From: Mycolicibacterium helvum
Lineage (GTDB): Bacteria; Actinomycetota; Actinomycetes; Mycobacteriales; Mycobacteriaceae
Direction of reading: 5' to 3'
NCBI RefSeq assembly: GCF_010731895.1
Contig: NZ_AP022596.1
Coordinates: 3,720,001 to 3,784,000, forward strand
Length of the DNA: 64,000 nucleotides
A program made the position numbers and the translations under genes. Each line of letters starts with the position of its first letter. The stretch's first letter is position 1. Below the pieces are notes generated by a model. That model had not been told where the DNA came from. It did no database searches and saw only the letters and a program-made list of their open reading frames with translations. This document shows positions 8,030 to 17,012 of this stretch, piece after piece.

Positions 8030-8066
8030 CGACACCAACTCTATCGGTAGCGACGCCGTTCACTCG

Positions 8067-9266
8067 TCATGCCGGACCGCCCGTCACGACACAAAGGGTC
8101 CGCGAGTAGATCGTCGGCATGCACTTATTGCAGTGTGTGCACAGTGATTGCACAGAATGGGCGTCGCCGTCGGCCTGGATGCGATTGAGTAGATCGGGCT
8201 CGGCCAACAGGGCGCGCCCCATCGCCACGAACTCGAAGCCTGCGGCCATCGCGCGGTCCATCGAATCGCGGTTGGTGATGCCGCCGAGCAGGATCAGCGG
8301 CATCGTCAGCTCCTTGCGGAACTGCTCGGCGTCGCGCAGAAGATAGGTTTCCCGGTAGGGGTATTCACGCATGAATTTTTTGCCGGTCATGCGCATACCC
8401 CAGTTCAGCGGCCACTTCTGCGCCGCGGCGAACTCTTTCACCGGGGCATCGCCGCGGAACAGGTACATCGGGTTGAGCAGCGAGCTGCCCGCGGTCAGTT
8501 CGATGGCGTCCAGGCCACCGTCCTCCTGGAGCCACTTCGCGGTCTGCAGCGACTCCTCGATGTTGATTGCGCCGCGAACCCCGTCGGACATGTTGAGTTT
8601 GGCGGTCACCGCGATCGTCGCCGGGCCCAGCCGCTCGACCTCGCGGCGGACGGCCAGCACGATGCCCCTGGCCACCTTCGCCCGGTTCGCCAACGATCCG
8701 CCGAACTCGTCAGTGCGCCGGTTGATCATCGGTGACAGGAATGAGCTGGCCAGATAGTTGTGGCCGAGGTGGATCTCGACGGCGTCGAAACCGGAGTCGA
8801 TGGCGAACCGGGCCGCCGACGCGTGGGCGGCGATGACGTCGTTGATGTCGTCGCGGCTGGCGTGCTTGGCGAACTTCATCGACAGCGGGTTGAAGAAGCG
8901 GACCGGGGCCAGCGCGGTTGCCTTGTTCGATCGCGCATTCGCCACCGGGCCGGCGTGGCCGATCTGCGCGCTGATCGCCGCGCCCTCGGCGTGCACTGCG
9001 TCGGCCAGCCGCTGCAGGCCGGGCACAGCTTCCGGGCGCATCCAGATCTGTCCACCGTTGGTACGGCCGCCCTGGCTCACCGCGGTGTAAGCGACGGTCG
9101 TCATACCGATGCCGCCGGCGGCGACGGCCCGGTGAAAGGCGATCAGGTCGTCGGAGACGACGTCGTCGGGTGTGCGCGCTTCGAAGGTCGCCGACTTGAC
9201 GGTCCGGTTGCGCAGCGTGATGGGGCCGAGTTTCGCCTGGCTGAACACATCTGGCGCACTGTTCAT
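8067..9266 (-). CDS. NADH:flavin oxidoreductase, old yellow enzyme family, short form
   Basis: The 399-residue TIM-barrel FMN enzyme starts at ATG 9266. Family features are [19 protein letters not shown] at the start, [12 protein letters not shown], the substrate-binding [14 protein letters not shown] segment, the [16 protein letters not shown] block and the phosphate-binding LGGITNRDS and [12 protein letters not shown]. At the C-terminus it has Cys376, Cys379, Cys382 and Cys392 (CTHCNKC and a later Cys), like the iron-sulfur motif of dienoyl-CoA reductases, but it ends there without the FAD/NADPH domains of those enzymes. It should use FMN to reduce an activated alkene; the substrate cannot be told. 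It is divergent from folD. Confidence 0.85.
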   Translation of the reverse strand: MNSAPDVFSQAKLGPITLRNRTVKSATFEARTPDDVVSDDLIAFHRAVAAGGIGMTTVAYTAVSQGGRTNGGQIWMRPEAVPGLQRLADAVHAEGAAISAQIGHAGPVANARSNKATALAPVRFFNPLSMKFAKHASRDDINDVIAAHASAARFAIDSGFDAVEIHLGHNYLASSFLSPMINRRTDEFGGSLANRAKVARGIVLAVRREVERLGPATIAVTAKLNMSDGVRGAINIEESLQTAKWLQEDGGLDAIELTAGSSLLNPMYLFRGDAPVKEFAAAQKWPLNWGMRMTGKKFMREYPYRETYLLRDAEQFRKELTMPLILLGGITNRDSMDRAMAAGFEFVAMGRALLAEPDLLNRIQADGDAHSVQSLCTHCNKCMPTIYSRTLCVVTGGPA

Positions 9267-9336
9267 AACCGCAGCTGACCACGCGGTACTCGATGCTGTC
9301 AACGACAGTTCCCGGTGCGGTGGAACAATGTTGCGC

Positions 9337-10185
9337 GTGGTCGCTATCACCCTGGACGGCAAGCTCACCCGTGACGAGATTTTCGTCGATCTCAAAGACC
9401 GTGTGGCGGCACTGACCGCCGCGGGACGCACTCCCGGGCTGGGCACGGTGCTCGTCGGCGACGACCCCGGTTCGCACGCCTACGTGAAGGGCAAACACTC
9501 GGACTGCGCCAAGGTCGGGATCACCTCGATCCGCCGCGACCTGCCCGCCGATGTCAGCCAGGCGCAACTCGACGACACCCTCGACGAGCTCAACGCCAAC
9601 CCCGAGTGCACCGGATACATCGTGCAGCTGCCGTTGCCGCGACACCTCGACGAGAACGCCGCGCTGGAACGGGTCGACCCCGGCAAGGACGCTGACGGGC
9701 TGCATCCGACCAATCTGGGCCGGCTGGTGCTGGGCAAGCCGGCGCCGCTGCCGTGCACCCCGCGTGGCATCGTGCATCTGCTGCGCCGCTTCGACGTGCC
9801 GATCGCCGGTGCGCACGTGGTGGTGATCGGTCGCGGCGTCACCGTTGGCCGGCCAATGGGCCTGCTGCTCACCCGCCGCTCTGAGAACGCCACAGTCACG
9901 TTGTGCCACACCGGAACTCGCGATCTTGCCGCGCTGACCAAACAGGCCGACATCATCATTGCGGCGGTTGGTGTGCCGCACATGCTGACCGCCGACATGG
10001 TGCGGCCCGGTGCGGCCGTCGTCGACGTCGGGGTGAGCCGGGTGGACGGAAAGCTCACCGGCGATGTGCATCCCGATGTCTGGGAGGTCGCCGGACATGT
10101 GTCGCCCAACCCCGGCGGTGTGGGTCCGTTGACCCGGGCGTTCCTGCTCACCAACGTCGTCGAACTGGCCGAAGCGGGCCAGTGA
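9337..10185 (+). CDS. folD: Methylenetetrahydrofolate dehydrogenase / methenyltetrahydrofolate cyclohydrolase
   Basis: FolD oxidises 5,10-methylene-THF to methenyl-THF with NADP and hydrolyses it to 10-formyl-THF, supplying one-carbon units for purines and formyl-methionine. The product carries [20 protein letters not shown] with the catalytic Lys, [14 protein letters not shown], the [13 protein letters not shown] segment, the Rossmann [18 protein letters not shown] and the C-terminal [19 protein letters not shown] chose GTG 9337 because relatives start three residues before the conserved LDGK; ATG 9328, preceded by GGTGGA, is an alternative that adds three residues. The stop overlaps the GTG of the next gene, so the two are translationally coupled. 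Confidence 0.93.
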   Translation: MVAITLDGKLTRDEIFVDLKDRVAALTAAGRTPGLGTVLVGDDPGSHAYVKGKHSDCAKVGITSIRRDLPADVSQAQLDDTLDELNANPECTGYIVQLPLPRHLDENAALERVDPGKDADGLHPTNLGRLVLGKPAPLPCTPRGIVHLLRRFDVPIAGAHVVVIGRGVTVGRPMGLLLTRRSENATVTLCHTGTRDLAALTKQADIIIAAVGVPHMLTADMVRPGAAVVDVGVSRVDGKLTGDVHPDVWEVAGHVSPNPGGVGPLTRAFLLTNVVELAEAGQ

Positions 10186-10511
10186 CCGCTCGGGCGAAGC
10201 GCCGACTGCCGACCCGCACGGAGGCGGTGGCCTTCACCGGGCGCGTGGTGCGTTCACAATGGCCGATCCTGGGCGTCGGCGTGATCTTCGCGGTCGCCTT
10301 CATTCTGGTGGCGGCGGGGTTCTGGCGCCGCGGCTCGCTGCTGATCGGTATCGCGGTGGGGGTCGCCGCCGCGCTGCGTTTGGTGCTCACCGAGGAGCGT
10401 GCGGGGCTGCTGGTGGTGCGCTCCCGCGGCGTCGACTTCGCCACGATGACCACGGTGTGTGTGGCGATGGTCTACATCGCATCGACGATCGATCCACTGG
10501 GCACGTCGTAA
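10182..10511 (+). CDS. DUF3017 integral membrane protein
   Basis: The 109-residue protein starts at GTG 10182, overlapping the folD stop by four bases. It has a basic N-terminus ([14 protein letters not shown]) and three hydrophobic segments: about 28-46, 50-66 and 85-103. Position directly after folD and overall form match the DUF3017 protein Rv3355c of M. tuberculosis. The function is unknown; the conserved folD neighbourhood may reflect shared transcription rather than shared function. Confidence 0.85.
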   Translation: MTARAKRRLPTRTEAVAFTGRVVRSQWPILGVGVIFAVAFILVAAGFWRRGSLLIGIAVGVAAALRLVLTEERAGLLVVRSRGVDFATMTTVCVAMVYIASTIDPLGTS

Positions 10512-10521
10512 TCCACTAGCT

Positions 10522-10553
10522 TTGCCTGTCGGGCAATTTTGCCTGTCGGGCAA
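10522..10553. promoter_or_regulatory. Duplicated palindromic operator upstream of the TetR gene
   Basis: The 15-base near-palindrome TTGCCTGTCGGGCAA occurs twice, exactly, at 10522-10536 and 10539-10553, with centres 17 bases apart. The second copy ends 21 bases before the TetR start codon. Two copies about one and a half helical turns apart, immediately upstream of a TetR gene, are the usual layout for an autoregulatory operator. Confidence 0.75.
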
Positions 10554-10574
10554 CTTTGGGCGTATGGTGGCGAC

Positions 10575-11207
10575 ATGACCGCACCGCAGGGACTGCGCGA
10601 GCGCAAGAAGGCCGACACCCGACGAGCGCTGAGCGACGCCGCACTGGCGCTGGCATTCGAGCGTGGACTCGACAACGTCACCCGGGAAGCCATCGCCGAG
10701 CGCGCCGGCGTGTCGGTGCGGACGTTCAACAACTACTTCGCCGGCAAGTACGAGGCCATCGCCTACCGTCAGCTGGCGCGAATGCGGCTCAGCCTCGCCA
10801 CATTTCGAGCGTGGCCCGCGAGCGAGCCGCTGTGGACGGCGATCACCGAGTCGGTGCTCGAACCGCTGCTCGCCGAGATGGGCGAGGACTACGCGCCGAC
10901 GCATAAACAGCTCGACCAGCTCGTCGAGCTCAATATGGCCATCGAAGTGCGTAACGCGTTGGCCAAAGACCTGATGGCCGAATGGATCGACGCGATCGCC
11001 GAACGCACTGGCACTGACCCGGTGCGCGATATGTACCCCCGCCTCGTCGCAGCGAGCATTCGCGCCGTCGCCGAAGCCGCCATGGACACCTACATCGCCG
11101 CCGATCCGCCCGTTCCCATCGTCGGGCTGATCCGCCGTGGTTTCGCCGATGTTGTCGCCGGGTTGCCCGCCCCCACCACTCTTCCCCAAAGGAGTAACCG
11201 TGCCTGA
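10575..11207 (+). CDS. TetR/AcrR-family transcriptional regulator
   Basis: The 210-residue regulator has an N-terminal helix-turn-helix domain (about 12-58: RKKADTRRALSDAAL, REAIAERAGVSVRTFNNYFAGKYEAIA) and a helical ligand-binding C-terminal domain with no recognisable specificity. ATG 10575 is chosen; an ATG at 10564 is out of frame. Its coding end overlaps the start of the flavin monooxygenase by eight bases, so the two are one transcript. It probably binds the duplicated palindrome just upstream and represses both genes until an inducer binds. The inducer is likely a substrate of the monooxygenase. Confidence 0.9.
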   Translation: MTAPQGLRERKKADTRRALSDAALALAFERGLDNVTREAIAERAGVSVRTFNNYFAGKYEAIAYRQLARMRLSLATFRAWPASEPLWTAITESVLEPLLAEMGEDYAPTHKQLDQLVELNMAIEVRNALAKDLMAEWIDAIAERTGTDPVRDMYPRLVAASIRAVAEAAMDTYIAADPPVPIVGLIRRGFADVVAGLPAPTTLPQRSNRA

Positions 11208-12711
11208 CACCCGTGTCGCGATCTCCGGCGCAGGCCCCAACGGCCTGATGTTGGCCTGCGAACTCGCCCTGGCCGGCATCACCCCGATCGTCCTCGACGC
11301 GCTCCCCGGTCCCGGCGCTGAGCCGAAGGCCAACGGTCTTGTCGGACAGGTGATCCGGATGCTGGACATGCGCGGGCTCTATGCCGAGTTCACCGGCGAT
11401 GAGCAGCCGCCGCAGCCGCTTCCCGGGTGGATGTTCTCCGGGATGCAACTGCACTACGCGGACCCGTCGGAAAGCCCGATGCACGCGCTGATGATGCCGC
11501 AGCCCAGGCTGGTCCGGCTGCTCGAAGCGCGCGCTCGCGACCTGGGTGTGGACCTGCGCTGGGGGCACGAACTGACCGGGCTGCGCAATCGGGCCGACGA
11601 TGTCGAGCTGAGCATTGCCACGGCCGACGGCGTCTACACCATGACCGCCGACTACCTCATCGGCGCCGACGGCGGCCGCAGCCTGGTGCGCAAGAGCGTC
11701 GGCATCGACTTTCCGGGCACCACCTCGGCCACCGTCGCGCGGATCGCCCAGGTGCACGTCCCCGACGATTTGCGTGCGCAGGACGGCGGTCTCGTCATCC
11801 CGGGGGTCGGGCGCATCCCCTTCGGGCACAACAGATTTGATACCGGTATGGTGCTCGTCGGCACCTTCGAGCCGGATGTGGTGTTGGTCGGCACCCGCGA
11901 GGACGGAACGGCTGCCGAGGATGGGCCGATGTCGATCGCCGAACTGCGCGGCAGCCTGCAACGGATACTGGGTGTCGACGTTCCGCTTGAAGAACCCCAC
12001 GGCCCTGGCCCGCACGCGCTGCGCCGCATCGACGGCCAGAACACCAGGCAGGCTGAACATTACCGGGCCGGGCGGGTCCTGCTGCTCGGCGACGCCGCCC
12101 ACGTGCACTCGGCAATGGGTGGCCCTGGGCTGAACCTCGGCCTGCAAGATGCGGTGAACCTCGGCTGGAAGCTGGCCGCCACCGTCAACGGCTGGGCACC
12201 GCCCGAACTGCTCGACAGCTACGAAGGTGAGCGTCACCCGGTGGGGGAGCGGGTGATGATGCACTCGATGGCGCAGAGCGCGCTGATGGCCCCGGGCCCC
12301 GAAGTCGCCCAATTACGAGCACTTTTCGGCGAGCTGATCGCCGTGCCTGGCGTCAGCGAACATCTTGTCCGACTGCTGGCCGGCTCGGATGTCCGTTACG
12401 ACGTCGGCGATGACCACCGGCTGTCCGGCTATCTGGTACCTGACTTGACACTCGGCGACGGGCGCAGGGTGGCGAGCCTGCTGCACAACGCCAGGCCGGT
12501 ACTACTCGACCTGTGCGGAGGTGCGGCCACTCCTGGCGCGCACCGCTGGGCCGACCGCATTGACATCGTCGAGGCGGAACTGGCCGGTGGTCCTGCGGCG
12601 TTGCTCATCCGTCCGGATGGTTATGTCGCTTGGGCCGCAGACGATTTCGGGGCAGACGATGCGCGCAATCTCCAAGCGGCATTGCACCGCTGGTTCGGAC
12701 TGCCTAGTTAG
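11200..12711 (+). CDS. FAD-dependent aromatic monooxygenase, rifampicin-monooxygenase-like
   Basis: The 503-residue flavoprotein starts at GTG 11200 behind AAAGGAGT. It has the N-terminal FAD motif GAGPNG (10-15), the DG motif YLIGADGGRSLVRK, and the second FAD motif VLLLGDAAHVHSAMGGPGLNLG followed by LQDAVNLGWKLAA. The C-terminal thioredoxin-like domain has RYDVGDDH, LLDL, WADRID and LLIRPDGYVAW. This layout is that of the class A PheA/TfdB-type hydroxylases. The sequence from the second FAD motif to the end is very like what I remember of rifampicin monooxygenase (Rox), which inactivates rifamycins. The substrate here is inferred; it could be another aromatic or polyketide. It is coupled to the TetR gene. 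Confidence 0.85.
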   Translation: MPDTRVAISGAGPNGLMLACELALAGITPIVLDALPGPGAEPKANGLVGQVIRMLDMRGLYAEFTGDEQPPQPLPGWMFSGMQLHYADPSESPMHALMMPQPRLVRLLEARARDLGVDLRWGHELTGLRNRADDVELSIATADGVYTMTADYLIGADGGRSLVRKSVGIDFPGTTSATVARIAQVHVPDDLRAQDGGLVIPGVGRIPFGHNRFDTGMVLVGTFEPDVVLVGTREDGTAAEDGPMSIAELRGSLQRILGVDVPLEEPHGPGPHALRRIDGQNTRQAEHYRAGRVLLLGDAAHVHSAMGGPGLNLGLQDAVNLGWKLAATVNGWAPPELLDSYEGERHPVGERVMMHSMAQSALMAPGPEVAQLRALFGELIAVPGVSEHLVRLLAGSDVRYDVGDDHRLSGYLVPDLTLGDGRRVASLLHNARPVLLDLCGGAATPGAHRWADRIDIVEAELAGGPAALLIRPDGYVAWAADDFGADDARNLQAALHRWFGLPS

Positions 12712-12713
12712 AC

Positions 12714-13874
12714 TCACCTGGGCTTGCGGGGCTTTTCCCGGTACATCTGCAGGTCGACCCGTGTCATGAGATCGGACACCGTGTGGTCGTGCTCGCCGGC
12801 GGTGATGAGTCCGATGCTCACGCCGATTTCGCATGGACAGCGGTCACCGGCGCCAAGTCCGTTGATGCGTTGGCGGATTCGGTCGGCGGCCGCGCTTGCG
12901 TTCGCGGCGTCGGCATCGACCAGTGCGACGCAGAACTCGTCGCCGCCGAGGCGGGCGACGACATCGTCCGGCCCGGCTTCGTGCCGCAGCGCATCACCGA
13001 TGGCCATCAGCACGTTGTCGCCGGCGATGTGTCCGAACCTGTCGTTGATCGACTTGAAGTCGTTGACGTCGAGAAGCAGCAGGCTCAACCGGCCCTGGCC
13101 GTCCTGTACCCGGGACAGCTCCACCTCGATGCGTTCGGAGAAACCGCGCCGGTTAAGGACCGATGTCAGCGGGTCGGTGCGGGCCAGCTCGGCCAATTGT
13201 TGCTGAAGCGACTTGAGTCGGGTGATGTCGTGTGACGTGCTGAGCACGGTGTGGACCCGGCCGTCCGCGGAGCGCTCAGGCACCACCCGGGTCAGGAATG
13301 TCCGGACTCCGTGGATCGTGGGAAGCTGCTGCTCCTCCTCGGCCGGCTCCGCGCTGAGAAACACCCGGTCGACCAGTGGCTCCCACTGCGCCACCAGCTC
13401 CGGGGGCAGGCCGAGTTCGCGCTTGCTCTTGCCGATGAACGCCTGGGCTGGGATTCCGGTCTGCCGTTCGATGCTCGGATTGATGTAGATGTGCCGATGC
13501 TCGCGGTCGAGGCGCGCGACGATGTCGGGCAATGCCTGTGCAATCGAGAAGAACGTCTCGTAATACCGCTGGCGCGGCGTCGTCAGCCGCAGAATTCCCA
13601 GCCACGAGGTGGGTGGATCGTCCAGTGCCTGCAGCGTGCACTGCCAGTCCGGTGCATCGCAGAGGTCTGCCGCCGCCGGCGAACTGTCGATGTCCGGCAA
13701 GATCGGACCGACCCCGGCCAACAAGACGGCCTCGTCGAGCTGGCCCGTACCGGGACCGACCGCGGCGACGAACTGCGGTGTTCGCGAGACGATCTCGAGG
13801 TTGTCATCATCGCGGCGGCATAGGAAGGCAGGTACCGCCGACGTGGCAAACCACTGCAGCCAGTCCTCCCCCAT
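12714..13874 (-). CDS. PAS-GGDEF diguanylate cyclase without inhibitory site
   Basis: The 386-residue soluble protein has an N-terminal region shared with its neighbour (MGEDWLQWFATSAVPAFLCRR, 1-100), a PAS domain (about 108-220) and a GGDEF domain (about 230-386). The active-site motif is LGGDEF (310-314) and Mg-binding DVNDFKSIND precedes it. Such enzymes make cyclic di-GMP from GTP. The RxxD inhibitory site expected five residues before GGDEF reads GPDD, so product inhibition at that site should be lost. It is the last gene of the minus-strand series beginning with metC and lies 51 bases after its paralogue. It converges on the flavin monooxygenase with a two-base gap. Confidence 0.9.
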   Translation of the reverse strand: MGEDWLQWFATSAVPAFLCRRDDDNLEIVSRTPQFVAAVGPGTGQLDEAVLLAGVGPILPDIDSSPAAADLCDAPDWQCTLQALDDPPTSWLGILRLTTPRQRYYETFFSIAQALPDIVARLDREHRHIYINPSIERQTGIPAQAFIGKSKRELGLPPELVAQWEPLVDRVFLSAEPAEEEQQLPTIHGVRTFLTRVVPERSADGRVHTVLSTSHDITRLKSLQQQLAELARTDPLTSVLNRRGFSERIEVELSRVQDGQGRLSLLLLDVNDFKSINDRFGHIAGDNVLMAIGDALRHEAGPDDVVARLGGDEFCVALVDADAANASAAADRIRQRINGLGAGDRCPCEIGVSIGLITAGEHDHTVSDLMTRVDLQMYREKPRKPR

Positions 13875-13925
13875 AGCAATCGACTCTAGACCCGTCCCAG
13901 CAACGCTGTGCGCCAGGCGAAATGC

Positions 13926-15104
13926 CTACGACATGCCGCCTGGGTGCCCGCCCGTCTTCACCTGGTACATCAGCACGTCCACCCGGGAGAGTAGATCCTC
14001 CGCCGTCTTATCCTGCTCGTCGGCCTCGGCGACACCGACGCTCACCGATACCCCCAGCGGCCGACCATCCTCGTCGCAGATAGCGCTGACCCGCCGGCCA
14101 ATCCGCTGGGCGACGACGTGGGCGTTGCCCGCGTCGGTATCGATGAGGGCAACGCAGAACTCGTCGCCGCCCAGCCGGGCCGCGACATCCTGCGGACGTG
14201 TTTCCTCGGTCAGAACCCGGCCCACCGTCTCGAGCACCCGGTCGCCCGCGACGTGGCCGAACCGATCGTTGATGTCCTTGAAATTGTTGAGGTCCAGCAG
14301 CAACAGGGTGAAGCCGGCCTGCCCACGCTGGACCAGGTCCAGCTCGAGATCCAGGCGCGCGGTGAAGCTACGCCTGTTCAGCAGCGCCGTCAGCGGGTCG
14401 GTGCGGGCAAGTTGCTCCAGCTGGTACTGCAGCCGTCTGATCTCGCTGATATCGCGGACCACGGACAGGACGGAGTCAACCCGGCCCTCGTGATCGAATT
14501 CAGGCGTGGCTCTGCCCAGGTAGTGGCAAAGGCCCGTCGTTCCGAGGTAGTCGAATTCGAGTTCGACGGGTTCGCCGGTGTCGAAGACTTGCTGATAGGC
14601 GCGCTGGAACGCGACCGCCAGGTCAGTAGGGGCGCCGGTATCGACGTGAGTCTTACCGACGCGGCTATCCGGTGGTACACCGGTGAGCTTGGTCATCGGC
14701 GGATTGGCGTACCGACACCGAAACTCGCGGTCGAAGCGGGTGACCACGTCCGGCAGGTTCTCGATGATCGTGAAGAACGCGTCGTTGGGGGCCTCCTCAG
14801 GCAGGCGCAGGATCGCCAGACAGTCGCCCTGTTCGGCTTCGACGGCGCGAATCATGCACTGCCAGGCGGGTTCCTGAGCCGCCGCGACCGCGAACGGGTC
14901 AGCGCCGACGGTCGACGGCCACTGCTCATTGAGCCGCGCCAACAGCGACCGCTCATCGAGACGGCCGGTGACCGCTTGCATGACAGCCATGAACTCGGGT
15001 GTGCGTGACACGATCGAGAGTTCGCCGGATGCCCGCCGACAGTGAAAGGCGGGCACGCCCGCGGCTGACAGCGTGGACAGCCATTGCTCGGCCGACACCC
15101 CCAT
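13926..15104 (-). CDS. PAS-GGDEF diguanylate cyclase with inhibitory site
   Basis: This 392-residue paralogue of the next gene has the same layout: N-terminal domain (MGVSAEQWLSTLSAAGVPAF, 1-105), PAS (about 108-222) and GGDEF domain (232-392) with LGGDEF at 311-316. It keeps an inhibitory RxxD site, RPQD (303-306), correctly spaced before GGDEF, so it should be feedback-inhibited by cyclic di-GMP. ATG 15104 is chosen because it aligns with the paralogue start; an upstream in-frame start at 15143 would overlap the methyltransferase gene. The N-terminal domain before PAS is shared by both proteins (IVSRTP followed by FxAV) and is not one I recognise. Confidence 0.9.
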   Translation of the reverse strand: MGVSAEQWLSTLSAAGVPAFHCRRASGELSIVSRTPEFMAVMQAVTGRLDERSLLARLNEQWPSTVGADPFAVAAAQEPAWQCMIRAVEAEQGDCLAILRLPEEAPNDAFFTIIENLPDVVTRFDREFRCRYANPPMTKLTGVPPDSRVGKTHVDTGAPTDLAVAFQRAYQQVFDTGEPVELEFDYLGTTGLCHYLGRATPEFDHEGRVDSVLSVVRDISEIRRLQYQLEQLARTDPLTALLNRRSFTARLDLELDLVQRGQAGFTLLLLDLNNFKDINDRFGHVAGDRVLETVGRVLTEETRPQDVAARLGGDEFCVALIDTDAGNAHVVAQRIGRRVSAICDEDGRPLGVSVSVGVAEADEQDKTAEDLLSRVDVLMYQVKTGGHPGGMS

Positions 15105-15115
15105 GGCCGCCAACC

Positions 15116-15850
15116 CTAACTGCCGAGCGTCGCTCGGATACACACCGTGATGTAGGGCAACGCCAGACCCGTCGCGTTGGCCAGCGCGGGATGGGTGGCC
15201 AGCAACTCGCGCACCTCGTCAAGTGTGCGGGTGCGCACTTCCGTCGGTGAGGTTATGCAGTAGCTGCGCGAGGCCACCAGGTCGATCAGCGCCTGTGGTG
15301 TCAGGTAACTCGTCCACTCGACGTGCTTGCGGGCCAGATCGGTGAACGGCTTGGGCAGTGTCGTGGTGTCGTTGAGCTGCGCGTTCTCGTGGCCGATGAT
15401 GCGGCCCAGATCCTTGACCCAGCCCAGCCGTTCGTCACGGGCATTCCACACCAGCCCGAGCCGGCCGCCCGGCCGCAGCACCCGGGCCACCTCGGCTGCC
15501 GCCCGTTGCGGATCGAACCAATGCCAGGCCTGAGCTACCAAAACCGCATCAACGCTGTTGTCCGGCAAGGGAATCTGCTCCGCGGTGCCCAGCAGCGCCG
15601 GGGTGTCGGGCAGTGCAGAGGTGAGCAGCTCCAGCATTTCGGCCAACGGATCGACGGCCACCACATCCAGGCCACGTTCCACCAGTCGCGTGGTCAGTTT
15701 GCCGGTGCCGGCGCCCAGGTCCAGCACGTCGCGCGCTCCGGGCGGCAGCAGCCAGTCGATGGCCTCCGGCGGATACGACGGGCGCCCGCGCTCGTAGGCG
15801 GCGGCCTCGGACCCGAAGGACAGTGAACGTTCCCGCCGCGACTCGGTCAC
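15116..15850 (-). CDS. SAM-dependent class I methyltransferase (Rv3342-like)
   Basis: The 244-residue protein starts at GTG 15850, whose GTGA overlaps the metX stop. Motif I is [12 protein letters not shown] (about 43-54), with AVDPLAEML, an acidic [14 protein letters not shown] segment and [12 protein letters not shown] following. This is the methyltransferase that follows metX in M. tuberculosis (Rv3342); its substrate is not known. Position in a SAM-regulated methionine operon suggests a link with SAM use, but that is inference. The stop is 11 bases before the first cyclase gene. Confidence 0.88.
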   Translation of the reverse strand: MTESRRERSLSFGSEAAAYERGRPSYPPEAIDWLLPPGARDVLDLGAGTGKLTTRLVERGLDVVAVDPLAEMLELLTSALPDTPALLGTAEQIPLPDNSVDAVLVAQAWHWFDPQRAAAEVARVLRPGGRLGLVWNARDERLGWVKDLGRIIGHENAQLNDTTTLPKPFTDLARKHVEWTSYLTPQALIDLVASRSYCITSPTEVRTRTLDEVRELLATHPALANATGLALPYITVCIRATLGS

Positions 15851-17001
15851 GGGGCGCGGGAACCGTCGCGGTCGGCCAGATCCAATGTCCGGCGGATCAA
15901 GTCGCCCACGGCCTCGGTTTCGACGAGGAAACCGTCGTGGCCGTAGATCGACTCGACGACATTGAGCCCCGAGCAGTTCGGCAGCAAGCCGGCCAGTTCC
16001 TGCTGCAGCCGCAGCGGGTAGAGCCGGTCCGAGGTGATCCCGCCGACCACGGTGGGTACCGGACAAGACGCCAGGGCCGCGGCCACTCCGCCGCGGCCGC
16101 GGCCGACGTCGTGGTTGGACAGCGTCTCGGTCAGCGTCACGTAGCTGCCCGCGTCGAACCGCTTGACCAGCTTGGCGCCCTGGTATTCCAGGTAGCTCTG
16201 CACCGCGTACCGGCCGCCGGACAGCGTGTCCTCGTCGTCCTGGGCGTCATTGCCGAACCGGCTGTCCAGCTCGACCTCACCGCGGTAGGTCAGATGGGCG
16301 AACCGGCGGGCCAGCTGCAACCCGACATCGGGGTTACGGCCGGTGCCGTGATAGTCGCCGTTCTGCCAGTCCGGGTCGGCCTTGATCGCCGCGATCTGGG
16401 TGCTCTGCGTCCCGATCTGGTCGGCGGTGGCGCGAGCACCGACGGCCAGCACCAGGGCGGCCCGCACATGTTCGGGATAGCCGATGATCCACTCCAGGGC
16501 CCGCGCGCCACCCATCGAACCGCCCACCAGGGCGGCGACATCGGTGATGCCGAGTGCGGCCAGCGCCGCCACATCGGCGTTGACCTGATCGCGCACCGTG
16601 ATGATGGGGAACCGCGAACCCCACGGCTTGCCATCGCGGGCCAGCGAGCTGGGGCCGGTCGAGCCGCGGCAACCGCCCAGCACGTTGGTGGCCACCGCAC
16701 ACCAGCGGTCGGTGTCGATCGGCGCGCCGGGTCCGGCGACGCCGTCCCACCAGCCGGGGGTCGGGTGGCCGGGACCCGCAGGCCCGGTCAGATGTGAGTC
16801 ACCGGTCAGGGCGTGCAGCGCCACCACCACGTTGTCTCGGTTGGGGGAGAGCTTGCCCCAGCGCTGCACCGCGATCGAGACGTCCTCGAGTACCTCGCCG
16901 CTTTCCAGGGTCAGCGGGCCGATGTCGACGACACCGATCTCACCCTCGGCCGGCAGCGTCACGATGCGTTCGTCACGCAAGCGCTCATCAGAAAGTGTCA
17001 T
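15847..17001 (-). CDS. metX: Homoserine O-acetyltransferase
   Basis: MetX transfers acetyl from acetyl-CoA to homoserine, the first committed step of methionine synthesis. The 384-residue alpha/beta-hydrolase-fold protein has the nucleophile elbow GGSMGG with S162, the oxyanion region [27 protein letters not shown], and the C-terminal catalytic Asp (TSDRLYPL) and His (YGHDGFLVE). ATG 17001 is chosen; it lies 11 bases after the metC stop, so the genes are in one operon. Length and order agree with mycobacterial metA/metX (Rv3341). Confidence 0.95.
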   Translation of the reverse strand: MTLSDERLRDERIVTLPAEGEIGVVDIGPLTLESGEVLEDVSIAVQRWGKLSPNRDNVVVALHALTGDSHLTGPAGPGHPTPGWWDGVAGPGAPIDTDRWCAVATNVLGGCRGSTGPSSLARDGKPWGSRFPIITVRDQVNADVAALAALGITDVAALVGGSMGGARALEWIIGYPEHVRAALVLAVGARATADQIGTQSTQIAAIKADPDWQNGDYHGTGRNPDVGLQLARRFAHLTYRGEVELDSRFGNDAQDDEDTLSGGRYAVQSYLEYQGAKLVKRFDAGSYVTLTETLSNHDVGRGRGGVAAALASCPVPTVVGGITSDRLYPLRLQQELAGLLPNCSGLNVVESIYGHDGFLVETEAVGDLIRRTLDLADRDGSRAP

Positions 17002-17012
17002 GTCAGGCTCAC

